DNA of 64,000 nt, from NCBI GenBank assembly GCA_042216725.1, contig JBDGTP010000034.1, positions 16,607 through 80,606 of the forward strand, read 5' to 3'. The DNA comes from Haloplanus sp042216725 (lineage in GTDB: Archaea > Halobacteriota > Halobacteria > Halobacteriales > Haloferacaceae). The notes below the pieces were generated by a model. That model searched no databases and was not told the DNA's origin. It saw only the letters and a program-made list of their open reading frames with translations. Below, one piece after another: positions 57,973-64,000 of the stretch; position 1 is the first letter of the stretch; every line of letters starts with the position of its first letter. A program made the position numbers and the translations under genes.

Positions 57973-58285
57973 CGCCCGTCCACGTGTGATCCGAGAACGC
58001 TCGTGCGGTCAAACGTCTGCGGAAGGCGCACGGCGACGAGATGAGGGGTCGTGACGAACGATCGGACGAACGGCGTCGCTCTCAACGGCGTCCGGGCCGG
58101 GAGCCACGAGGGACGTGCTGGAGGTGTTGATCCGGACAGGGAGTCCCCATCGAGACGTATCGCGCATTCGTCGAGGACACCACGACCCGGTGGCCGAAGG
58201 TTCCGCGGTGACCGTCCTCACGAACGAGGGGGCTCACCCACCGAGTTCCGCGGCTTCGAGCGGAAGCGTCGGGCGGAGTGACCGA
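57973..58285. other. 313-base gap without a convincing gene
   Basis: The GC-rich gap between the histidine kinase and the flavoprotein gene has open frames on both strands, but none with a clear start, promoter or protein-like composition. The plus-strand frame at 58051-58281 is Arg/Ser/Gly-rich like an antisense shadow. It may contain the 3' ends of both flanking transcripts. Confidence 0.5.
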
Positions 58286-59218
58286 TCAGTCGCCGCCGTC
58301 GGGGGCCGCGGTCTTCCGGTAGTCGACGTAGTCGGTGCCGCGGAACGCTTCGAGCAGGTTGATCGCGGCGTCGGCACCCTCGCCGACGGAGACAGCGACT
58401 TGGCGGTTCCCGCCCGTCACGTCGCCAGCGGCGTAGATCCGGTCGATCGTGGTGCTCTGATCGGGGTTCACCTGCAGATACGGCCCCTCGGTCGGGATGC
58501 CCAGAGCGTCCGCGAAGTCCGTCCCGCCCGCGGCGCCGAGCGCGACGAACAGGCCCGCGACAGCGAGCGTCTCGCCCGATGCGAGGACGACCCGTTCGAG
58601 TTGCGCCTCGCCGCCCACCCTGTCGACGTCCTCGGTGACGACGTCGACGCCGCCCTCGTCCAGACGGTCGACGAGCGTCGCATCCGCCTCGAACTCCGCA
58701 CCGTTCGTCAGGATGCGCACGTCGTCGGTGTAGTCGAGCAACATCAGCGCCTCCTTGGCCGCGTAGTTCTCGGCGCCGACGACAGCGACGGGCTGCTCGC
58801 GGTAGAAGTACCCGTCACACTCCACGCAGTAGGAGACGCCGCGCCCCTCGTAGTCGTCGATCCCCTCGATGGCGGGGTTCTCGTAGGCGGCACCGGTCGC
58901 GATGACGAGGCCGCGAGTGTCGTAGTCATCCTCCGTCGTCTCGACCACGAACGTCTCGTCGTCTTCCCCCCGGGAGACGTGAACGACCTCTTCGCGCCGG
59001 ATTTCGGCTCCGAATCGGGTGGCGTGCTCTTCGCCCAGCGAGACGAGTTCCTCGCCGCTGATTCCCTCGGGATAGCCGTACACGTTCTCCATCCAGTCCA
59101 CCTGTCGAGTGGTGCCCTCGCCCCTGTCGAGGACGAGCGTCTCCCGATTGGCACGGGCCGTGTAGATCGCGGCACTCAGCCCAGCCGGGCCCCCACCGAC
59201 GACGATAACGTCTGTCAT
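58286..59218 (-). CDS. Thioredoxin reductase-like flavoprotein with degenerate NADPH motif
   Basis: This is a 310-residue protein. FAD motifs are IVVGGGPAGLSAAIYTARAN and IYAAGDVTGG. The redox pair is CVEC at residues 131-134. The NADPH-binding loop, normally GGGxSA, reads VVGAENYAAKEAL (146-158), and the HRRxxxR phosphate-binding motif is absent (VRILTNGAEF). It may therefore use NADH, ferredoxin or another donor. It is closest to the low-molecular-weight TrxR group. Start 59218; a TATA-like AT-rich stretch (about 59225-59250) lies between it and the DUF1684 gene. Confidence 0.85.
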   Translation of the reverse strand: MTDVIVVGGGPAGLSAAIYTARANRETLVLDRGEGTTRQVDWMENVYGYPEGISGEELVSLGEEHATRFGAEIRREEVVHVSRGEDDETFVVETTEDDYDTRGLVIATGAAYENPAIEGIDDYEGRGVSYCVECDGYFYREQPVAVVGAENYAAKEALMLLDYTDDVRILTNGAEFEADATLVDRLDEGGVDVVTEDVDRVGGEAQLERVVLASGETLAVAGLFVALGAAGGTDFADALGIPTEGPYLQVNPDQSTTIDRIYAAGDVTGGNRQVAVSVGEGADAAINLLEAFRGTDYVDYRKTAAPDGGD

Positions 59219-59285
59219 TGGAGTTTCAATACAAGAGCATCATACTAAACACTGCGGGGCCACTCCCTCCGTCCCGCCGCTGCCG

Positions 59286-59825
59286 TCACTCGTAGGCTTT
59301 CTCGCCCGCCTCGATGGGTACGTCGAGCCAGTTCTCCGTCGGCGGGAGCGGGCACTCGTATTGCTCTGAGTATGCACAGGTGGGGTTGTACGCTTCGTTG
59401 AAATCGAGAATCCAGGTGCCCTCGTCCGTACGGTGGCTGTCGGCGTCCAGGTCGAGATAGCGACCGGCGCCGTACGTCTCGTCGCCGCTCGTGGCGTCGC
59501 GGAACGGCACCCACAGACGGTCGTCGTCGGGGTCGCTCTTGTAGGCCTGGAGCGTGACCGTCTCGCCGTTCACCTCGAACCGGAACTCGCCCCAGCGGAG
59601 ATACTCCCGTTCGCCCCCGGTGCTCGTACCGACTGTCAGCGTCGCCGGATCGTCGTGGACGTGGAGCGGCAGTTCGAACCGGTACGTCTCGGTGATCGGG
59701 TAGTACGAGAGGCCGTCGAAGTCCTCGCGTTCCTCGGGTGGGATCGGCGAGTGGGGATCCGTCCGGAAGTAGTCGTCTTTCGCCTCGCGATTCTGCCGGA
59801 TCGCCGCCTTCCAGTCCGCGGTCAT
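59286..59825 (-). CDS. DUF1684 protein (copy 2)
   Basis: This is a 179-residue DUF1684 protein: PPEEREDFDGLSYYPITETY, VPFRDATSGDETYGAGRYLD, LDFNEAYNPTCAYSEQYECP and LPPTENWLDVPIEAGEKAYE, sharing all conserved blocks with the copy at 47063-47617. Here the flanking genes are a TrxR-like flavoprotein and a BtrH-like protein. The two copies differ enough to be old paralogues. Function unknown. Confidence 0.9.
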   Translation of the reverse strand: MTADWKAAIRQNREAKDDYFRTDPHSPIPPEEREDFDGLSYYPITETYRFELPLHVHDDPATLTVGTSTGGEREYLRWGEFRFEVNGETVTLQAYKSDPDDDRLWVPFRDATSGDETYGAGRYLDLDADSHRTDEGTWILDFNEAYNPTCAYSEQYECPLPPTENWLDVPIEAGEKAYE

Positions 59826-59918
59826 GTGGAGGCGTACGGTCGCACGCCGTTTCTATGGCTGCGGTCGTTCCAGGCGGCCGGGAACGACCGCGGGTCGACA
59901 CGTCGGCAGGTAGGCACG

Positions 59919-60938
59919 TCACTCTCGGCCATCGGCGTGCCCGAGTTCGTCGGCCAGCGTCTCGAAGAGCGCCTCCTCGCGGTCGGCGATGTCGCCGAGG
60001 CGACTGGCGGCCTCCTCGAACGCCGCCGGCTGAGGGTCGTCTCGCTCCAGAATCTCGCCCAGGAGGGTTGCGACCGTCCCCCACTCCCGTCCGATGCCCG
60101 CCATCCGGTCGGCGAGATCCTGCGGGAGGTCGGTTCGCTGACCGAGCGCGTCGAGCGAGTCGGCGTAGAGCCCGCGGAACGCCGTCCCGTCGCCGTGTTC
60201 GTCGATACTCCGGCGGGCGGCGCGAACGGGTCTGGCCGGCGCTGGGAGTTCCGGCCACGCCGCGAGGTAGTCGGCGAACGACCGGAGCGCGGCGAGGCCC
60301 TCCTGGCCCGGCCCCCGCGCGTCTCGGTTCACCTCGAGGGGATCGAGCAGGTAGGTCGCCGCCTGCCGAAGGCCCGCGGCGGCCGCGTCGGTGCCGTCTT
60401 CCGTGCGTGTCGCACGGGTCACGACGAGGTACTCGTTGTTCAGGGGCACGAACCGGTCGCTCGACCAGGCGTCGGACAGCGTCGAGAGCGACACCGCCTG
60501 CCGTGTCTCCATCGCGCCGTCCGAGAGGTGCGCCGTCTCGTCGTCGTATCCGACCAGGACGGCGACGTGCGGCGGCACGTGGGTGGGTCGCTCGTGGAGG
60601 TAGTTCAAGGGTTCCGGGTCGAGAAACAGAAGCACCGGGTCGTCCTCGTCGACCCGTGCAGTCACCTCGTCCCAGGCCGTCTCGAAGTCGTCCCCCTCCC
60701 GAAACAGGTGGGGGACGCCGAGTCGTTCGAAGAAGGCCCGTCCAAGCCAGGGTGGGCTGGCGCGGAACGTGACCCAGGGTCGGTCGGGGTCGTCGTAGAG
60801 GACGAACGCGGGCCCGCCGCCGATACCGAAACAGGCCGCCTCGCTGTAGTTCCACCCGTAGTACTCCGTGACGTTTCGGAGCGCGGCTGCTCCACAGTGC
60901 ACCCCCGACTGATGGTCGTAGCCTTCGACGGACGCCAT
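59919..60938 (-). CDS. BtrH-like protein (BtrH N-terminal plus DUF4872-type C-terminal)
   Basis: This is a 339-residue protein. The N-terminal SGVHCGAAALRNVTEYYGWN, with Cys15 near a later His (PPHVAVLVGYD) and GPAFVLYDDP, matches the BtrH N-terminal fold, which is related to papain-like acyltransferases/peptidases that transfer an acyl group from a carrier protein in butirosin synthesis. The C-terminus is helical (LRSFADYLAAWPELPAPARP). No carrier-protein or other antibiotic genes are visible nearby, so it acts alone or with distant partners. Start 60938. Confidence 0.8.
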   Translation of the reverse strand: MASVEGYDHQSGVHCGAAALRNVTEYYGWNYSEAACFGIGGGPAFVLYDDPDRPWVTFRASPPWLGRAFFERLGVPHLFREGDDFETAWDEVTARVDEDDPVLLFLDPEPLNYLHERPTHVPPHVAVLVGYDDETAHLSDGAMETRQAVSLSTLSDAWSSDRFVPLNNEYLVVTRATRTEDGTDAAAAGLRQAATYLLDPLEVNRDARGPGQEGLAALRSFADYLAAWPELPAPARPVRAARRSIDEHGDGTAFRGLYADSLDALGQRTDLPQDLADRMAGIGREWGTVATLLGEILERDDPQPAAFEEAASRLGDIADREEALFETLADELGHADGRE

Positions 60939-61105
60939 GCCGAGCGTTCGTCCGGTTGACAGTTAACTCTACCCCGCGATCCGAACGGGTCGGCGTGAGG
61001 CCCGGCGCGAATCGGGCGAGTCGCGGCCAGTCACGCGGCGGGCCGTTCCGCGCGGCGAGAATCGAGGCCGTCACTTATCGGCGTGGCGCTCGAAGGCCCA
61101 CGGCG

Positions 61106-61549
61106 ATGGCACTCGATGTCGAGGTTCCGGAACCGCCCGACCTGACGAATCGCAGCGTGCCCGACGGGTTCGAAGCCACGGACGAACTCGGCGGGCCGAG
61201 CGAATTCCACCGGGAGGATCTGGAGGAGATCCTTCGGGACGGGGCGTGGCAAGAAGCGTTCCGCGAGTGGGCGGCGTACACGGATCTCACCGACCAGGAG
61301 TACCGCACGCTTCGCGAACACGGCCTCCTCGCGGAGCTGGACATCTACTGGAACCCGACCGAGGAACGCCTCCGGTTCGAGGTTCCGCCGTTTCCGGACG
61401 ACGTGGGTGACGAAGTCGCCGAGTCGCTTCTCCGGGCGGAGTTGACCGATCTCGGCCACGCGGTGGTCGAGATGATCGAGGACGCATACTGGGAGGGAGA
61501 GCCCCACTGGGCCGAGGAAGTGTTCGACGAAGAACCGACCGGTGGTTGA
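61106..61549 (+). CDS. Acidic haloarchaeal protein of unknown function
   Basis: This is a 147-residue, highly acidic helical protein: MALDVEVPEPPDLTNRSVPD, HREDLEEILRDGAWQEAFRE, LTDQEYRTLREHGLLAELDI and VEMIEDAYWEGEPHWAEEVF. No Cys or catalytic motif. The open frame upstream is basic and rejected; ATG 61106 starts the acidic protein. It is divergent from the BtrH-like gene. Confidence 0.75.
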   Translation: MALDVEVPEPPDLTNRSVPDGFEATDELGGPSEFHREDLEEILRDGAWQEAFREWAAYTDLTDQEYRTLREHGLLAELDIYWNPTEERLRFEVPPFPDDVGDEVAESLLRAELTDLGHAVVEMIEDAYWEGEPHWAEEVFDEEPTGG

Positions 61550-61597
61550 CGCCGTCGGCACCGGGAAGCGAACGGCGTCGGCGACGCGCCAGGGTCG

Positions 61598-62641
61598 TCA
61601 GGGCGGGAGGACGACCGCCCGGCCCTCGATTTCGCCGTGTTCGAGGCGCTCGGCGACGGTGTTGATGTCGTCGAGGTCGTACCGCGAGGTGCGAAGATCC
61701 ACGTCGCCGCGGTCGACCAGTGCAACCAGTTCCTGCAGTTCGGCGTAGCGGCCCACGAGCGTTCCCCGGTAGGAGAACTCGCCGTTGACGAGCGCTTGCG
61801 ACGGTTCGTGGATGTGGCCGCCGTATCCGACGATGTGGTGGTCGCCGCCCGCGGCAGTGATGTCGGGCGCGTAGCCCGTCGTCACGTCGGCGCCGACGAA
61901 ATCGAGAACCTGCTGGGCGCCGACGCCGTCGGTGATGGCCGCGAGTTCGTCCGCCACGTCCTCGCTCGACGGGTCGACGGCGTGGTGGGCGCCGAGATCG
62001 CGTGCCAACTCACGGGCCGCGGGTTTGAGGTCGACGGCCGTGATTTCGGCGGCACTCATCGCGTCGAGACACTGGAGGCCGATGTGGCCGAGGCCGCCGA
62101 CGCCGATGACGACGGCGTGATCGCCCGGGTTGAGTTCGCGGACGGCCTTCTTCGCGGCGTGATACGCGGTGATGCCGGCGTCGGCGTGGGGCGCGATATC
62201 TGCCGGGTCGACGCCGCCCGGCAACGGGATGACCGCGCGCTCGTTCGTGTGGAGATACTCCGCGAACCCGCCGTCGGTGTTCAGCCCCGGGAAGAGGGCG
62301 TTCTCACAGTACATATCCTCGCCGAGTCGGCAGGGGCGACAGGTGCCACAGGTCATGTGCGGGTGACAGATCACCTGATCGCCGGGTTCCACCAGGTCGA
62401 CGTCCGACCCCACCTCGACGACGGTTCCGGCGTTCTCGTGGCCGAGCGTCATCGGCAGCTCCTGTTCGACGTAGTCGGCCCACATTCCCTCGATGATGTG
62501 GTTGTCGGTCTGACACCAGCCGGCGCCCTCTACCTCGACCACCACACTGTCGGGGCGGTCGACCGTCGGTCGCTCCACCTCGTCGATGGAGAGCGCCTCG
62601 CTCATGTCGTCCGTGTACGTGTGCAGTCGGGCCGCGAGCAT
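61598..62641 (-). CDS. Zinc-dependent alcohol dehydrogenase (MDR family)
   Basis: This is a 347-residue medium-chain dehydrogenase. The catalytic zinc ligands Cys in GAGWCQTDNH and His in LGHENAGTV are present, with the structural zinc Cys set CGTCRPCRLGEDMYC. The Rossmann motif is VVIGVGGLGHIGLQCLD. It belongs with NAD(P)-dependent alcohol dehydrogenases. Of several in-frame ATGs, 62641 (MLAARLHTYTDDMSEALS) fits the family start and lies about 30 bases after a CGTTTTTG promoter box, so it is preferred over 62656. Its upstream control region is interrupted by the 405-bp element at 62706. Confidence 0.92.
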   Translation of the reverse strand: MLAARLHTYTDDMSEALSIDEVERPTVDRPDSVVVEVEGAGWCQTDNHIIEGMWADYVEQELPMTLGHENAGTVVEVGSDVDLVEPGDQVICHPHMTCGTCRPCRLGEDMYCENALFPGLNTDGGFAEYLHTNERAVIPLPGGVDPADIAPHADAGITAYHAAKKAVRELNPGDHAVVIGVGGLGHIGLQCLDAMSAAEITAVDLKPAARELARDLGAHHAVDPSSEDVADELAAITDGVGAQQVLDFVGADVTTGYAPDITAAGGDHHIVGYGGHIHEPSQALVNGEFSYRGTLVGRYAELQELVALVDRGDVDLRTSRYDLDDINTVAERLEHGEIEGRAVVLPP

Positions 62642-62779
62642 GTGTGACCGCTCCATCCCCGACGGCAAAAACGTTGCGCCGTCGACAGTCACGAACGACC
62701 ACAATGAGCGTGTCATAGAACTCTTCACACACTATAGTCGGTCTGATTACCATTATAGTAAGTTATTAGCTTAGAGAGC

Positions 62780-62796
62780 CGTGCACCAAGTGCACG
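62780..62796. promoter_or_regulatory. Operator-like palindrome 1 of the element
   Basis: CGTGCAC CAA GTGCACG is a perfect 7-base inverted repeat with a 3-base spacer, 15 bases beyond the 3' end of the ribbon-helix-helix gene. The same site with one change occurs upstream of that gene (63034-63050). Confidence 0.65.
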
Positions 62797-62810
62797 TAGT
62801 TTAAAATTAG

Positions 62811-63011
62811 TTATAGACTACCCTTTCGTTTCCGAATAATGATTTCTCGCACCCGTTCAACGTGATTCGTCTCGGATTGAACGAACGCTGTGAGGATGGC
62901 TTCGACGATCTCGGAGCGGCTGGCTCCGAGATCGTCACACTCAGCGACCAGTTCATCCACTTCTCGCACGATTTCCTCGTCAACAGCGACGCCGAACTTC
63001 TCTTTCGCCAT
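62811..63011 (-). CDS. Ribbon-helix-helix (CopG-like) DNA-binding protein
   Basis: This is a 66-residue protein. Strand MAKEKFGVAVDEEIV, helix A EIVREVDELVAECDDL and helix B GASRSEIVEAILTAFVQS give the RHH/MetJ-Arc fold; the C-terminus REIIIRKRKGSL is basic. Dimers of this fold bind short palindromes such as the GTGCAC sites placed on both sides of the gene. ATG 63011 is used; an ATG three codons earlier is possible. It sits inside the 405-bp element and is likely autoregulated; it could also influence the flanking host genes. Confidence 0.85.
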   Translation of the reverse strand: MAKEKFGVAVDEEIVREVDELVAECDDLGASRSEIVEAILTAFVQSETNHVERVREIIIRKRKGSL

Positions 63012-63033
63012 AGCTAGCACAAGCTGAAAACAG

Positions 63034-63050
63034 CGTGCACCAAGTGTACG
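63034..63050. promoter_or_regulatory. Operator-like palindrome 2, in the RHH promoter
   Basis: CGTGCAC CAA GTGTACG differs from the first palindrome by one base. It lies 23-39 bases upstream of the RHH start at 63011, overlapping where its TATA box and TFB site should be, so binding there would repress the gene. Confidence 0.65.
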
Positions 63051-63153
63051 GCGATTTCAACTTGTCTAAGCTGATTCAGCGATCCATGTGAACTCTTCTA
63101 TGACACGCTCCCACAATAGTTATTTGTTGTCATGACTTACGGATGGTCGTACC

Positions 63154-64000
63154 ATGTACCGCTACGAAGGGGAGGACGTGTTCGTCATCGATTCACACCT
63201 CCACATGTGGGACGCGACCGAGGAGAACATCATCCACGAGGGAGGCGAGCAGTTCATCCAGTGTTTCTACGACTACCACACGGCGTTCACGCCCGAGGAG
63301 CGCCAGTGGTCGCTGGAGGAGTATCGGAAATACGGCCCGGAACGGATGAAAAACGACCTGTTCGGGAACGCGGCGGTGGACATGGGTGTCTTCCAGCCCA
63401 CCTACCTCACCGACTTCTACGACGAGGGGTTCAACACGGCCGAACAGAACGCCGAACTCGCCGAGGAGTATCCCGAGCGGTTCGTCCTCAACGGCACGTT
63501 CGACCCGCGTGACGGCGAGGAGGGCCTGGAATACCTGGAGGAACTGAACGACAAGTACGACCTCCAGGGCGTCAAACTGTACACGGCGGAGTGGCGCGGT
63601 GACTCGAAGGGCTGGCGTCTCGACAGCGAGGAGTCGTTCCGCTTCCTGGAGAAATGCGCCGAGTTGGGCATCCGCAACATCCACCCGCACAAGGGGCCGA
63701 CCATCCGACCGCTGAATCGCGACGCCTTCGACGTAGCCGACGTCGACGACGCGGCCACGTCGTTCCCCGAACTCAACTTCGTCGTCGAACACGTCGGCCT
63801 GCCACGCCTCGACGACTTCTGTTGGATCGCCGCCCAGGAACCGAACGTCTACGGCGGCCTCGCCGTCGCGGCGCCCATGGCCGTCCACCGGCCACGGAAG
63901 TTCGGCGAGATTATGGGCGAACTCCTCTTCTGGCTGGGCGAGGATCGCCTGCTGTTCGGCTCCGACTACGCGCTCTGGAACCCCGACTGGCTGGTCGACG
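63154..64000 (+). CDS. Amidohydrolase family protein, 3'-truncated by window edge
   Basis: 282 residues are visible and the frame is open at the last base. It is a TIM-barrel metal-dependent hydrolase/decarboxylase of the amidohydrolase-2 type: the HxH motif in VFVIDSHLHMWD, then LQGVKLYTAEWRGDS, NIHPHKGPTIRPLNRDAFD, FVVEHVGLPRLDDFCW and LLFGSDYALWNPDW with the metal Asp near the end. ATG 63154. The promoter region upstream (63118-63153) is short because the 405-bp element ends at 63110. It is divergent from the alcohol dehydrogenase; the two may act in one pathway. Confidence 0.88.
   Translation, partial: MYRYEGEDVFVIDSHLHMWDATEENIIHEGGEQFIQCFYDYHTAFTPEERQWSLEEYRKYGPERMKNDLFGNAAVDMGVFQPTYLTDFYDEGFNTAEQNAELAEEYPERFVLNGTFDPRDGEEGLEYLEELNDKYDLQGVKLYTAEWRGDSKGWRLDSEESFRFLEKCAELGIRNIHPHKGPTIRPLNRDAFDVADVDDAATSFPELNFVVEHVGLPRLDDFCWIAAQEPNVYGGLAVAAPMAVHRPRKFGEIMGELLFWLGEDRLLFGSDYALWNPDWLVD

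Larger units (their letters stand above)
62706..63110. mobile_element. 405-bp MITE-like element carrying a ribbon-helix-helix gene
   Basis: Perfect 15-base terminal inverted repeats GAGCGTGTCATAGAA (62706-62720) and its complement (63096-63110) extend imperfectly to about 25 bases. A 7-base direct repeat CCACAAT flanks both ends (62699-62705 and 63111-63117), a target duplication. Inside are AT-rich ends, two copies of a GTGCACCAAGTG palindrome and one small gene on the minus strand, but no transposase. It must have been moved by a transposase in trans and landed between the divergent alcohol dehydrogenase and amidohydrolase genes. Confidence 0.85.

Noticed and set aside
58051..58281. 76-codon plus-strand frame between the histidine kinase and flavoprotein genes
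   Set aside because: The product is Arg/Ser/Gly-rich with no start context, promoter or motif.
1..64000. tRNA or rRNA genes
   Set aside because: No spacer showed a cloverleaf-like sequence or rRNA-like conserved stretch on reading; a covariance-model scan could not be run.

Overview
This window is chromosomal DNA of a halophilic archaeon (class Halobacteria). The signs are high GC with short AT-rich spacers, strongly acidic proteins, stop/start overlaps (GTGA, ATGA), leaderless genes with a TATA-like box about 25-30 nt before the ATG, and haloarchaeal markers: HalOD1, RdfA, halocyanin, a type IV pilus accessory operon, CobY/CbiZ corrinoid salvage and a thermosome subunit. The genus cannot be fixed from sequence alone. 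No rRNA, tRNA or CRISPR array was seen.

Layout. 1-8.5 kb: a tightly packed cobalamin late-assembly and salvage cluster (cbiB, cobS, cobY, cobT, cobD, cbiZ, cobA, cbiP), with a repeat-bearing membrane protein of unknown function between cobA and cbiP. 8.6-9.9 kb: a MinD-family ATPase and an overlapping partner. 10-17.7 kb: small regulators and envelope or redox proteins (HalOD1, a small Moco-domain protein, DUF2249, a surface protein, an HtrA-like protease, a DsbA-like protein, halocyanin). 17.7-18.6 kb: a compact IS6-type insertion next to a gene remnant. 18.6-23.1 kb: photolyase, aldo/keto reductase, an RnfC/PduS-like protein and a ferritin-like protein. 23.7-26.4 kb: an SMC-related coiled-coil protein and RdfA, a cell-shape module. 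26.4-29.2 kb: a decayed zone with a frameshifted permease, a 5'-truncated gene and AT-rich spacers. 29.2-35.9 kb: a rhodanese-MBL protein, a tartrate/isopropylmalate-type dehydrogenase, a split potassium channel, a carboxylesterase and paired fluoride channels. 35.9-41 kb: two formamidases and an AmiS/UreI amide channel, around an AhpD-like pseudogene broken at a perfect hairpin. 41-49 kb: a thermosome paralogue, a dienelactone hydrolase lipoprotein, archaeal MAT, a methyltransferase, a cupin, DUF1684 and a frameshifted histidine kinase. 49.2-54.1 kb: a six-gene pilus operon (PilC plus five pilin-like or accessory proteins) lacking the usual PilB ATPase. 54.2-64 kb: a USP-like protein, nitrilase, GAF histidine kinase, a TrxR-like flavoprotein with a degenerate NADPH site, a second DUF1684, a BtrH-like protein, a zinc alcohol dehydrogenase, a 405-bp MITE-like element carrying a ribbon-helix-helix gene, and a partial amidohydrolase.

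How it works together. The first block remodels corrinoids: CbiZ strips imported cobamides, CobA adenosylates, CbiP, CobD and CbiB build adenosylcobinamide phosphate, CobY activates it, and CobT and CobS add the lower ligand. The MinD-like pair and the SMC-like/RdfA pair are two separate shape or polarity modules. Formamidase plus AmiS forms an amide uptake and hydrolysis unit. Several genes are interrupted by single-base frameshifts (about 26906, 32520-32524, 48128) or deletions. These need checking against reads, because true decay and sequencing error look the same here.
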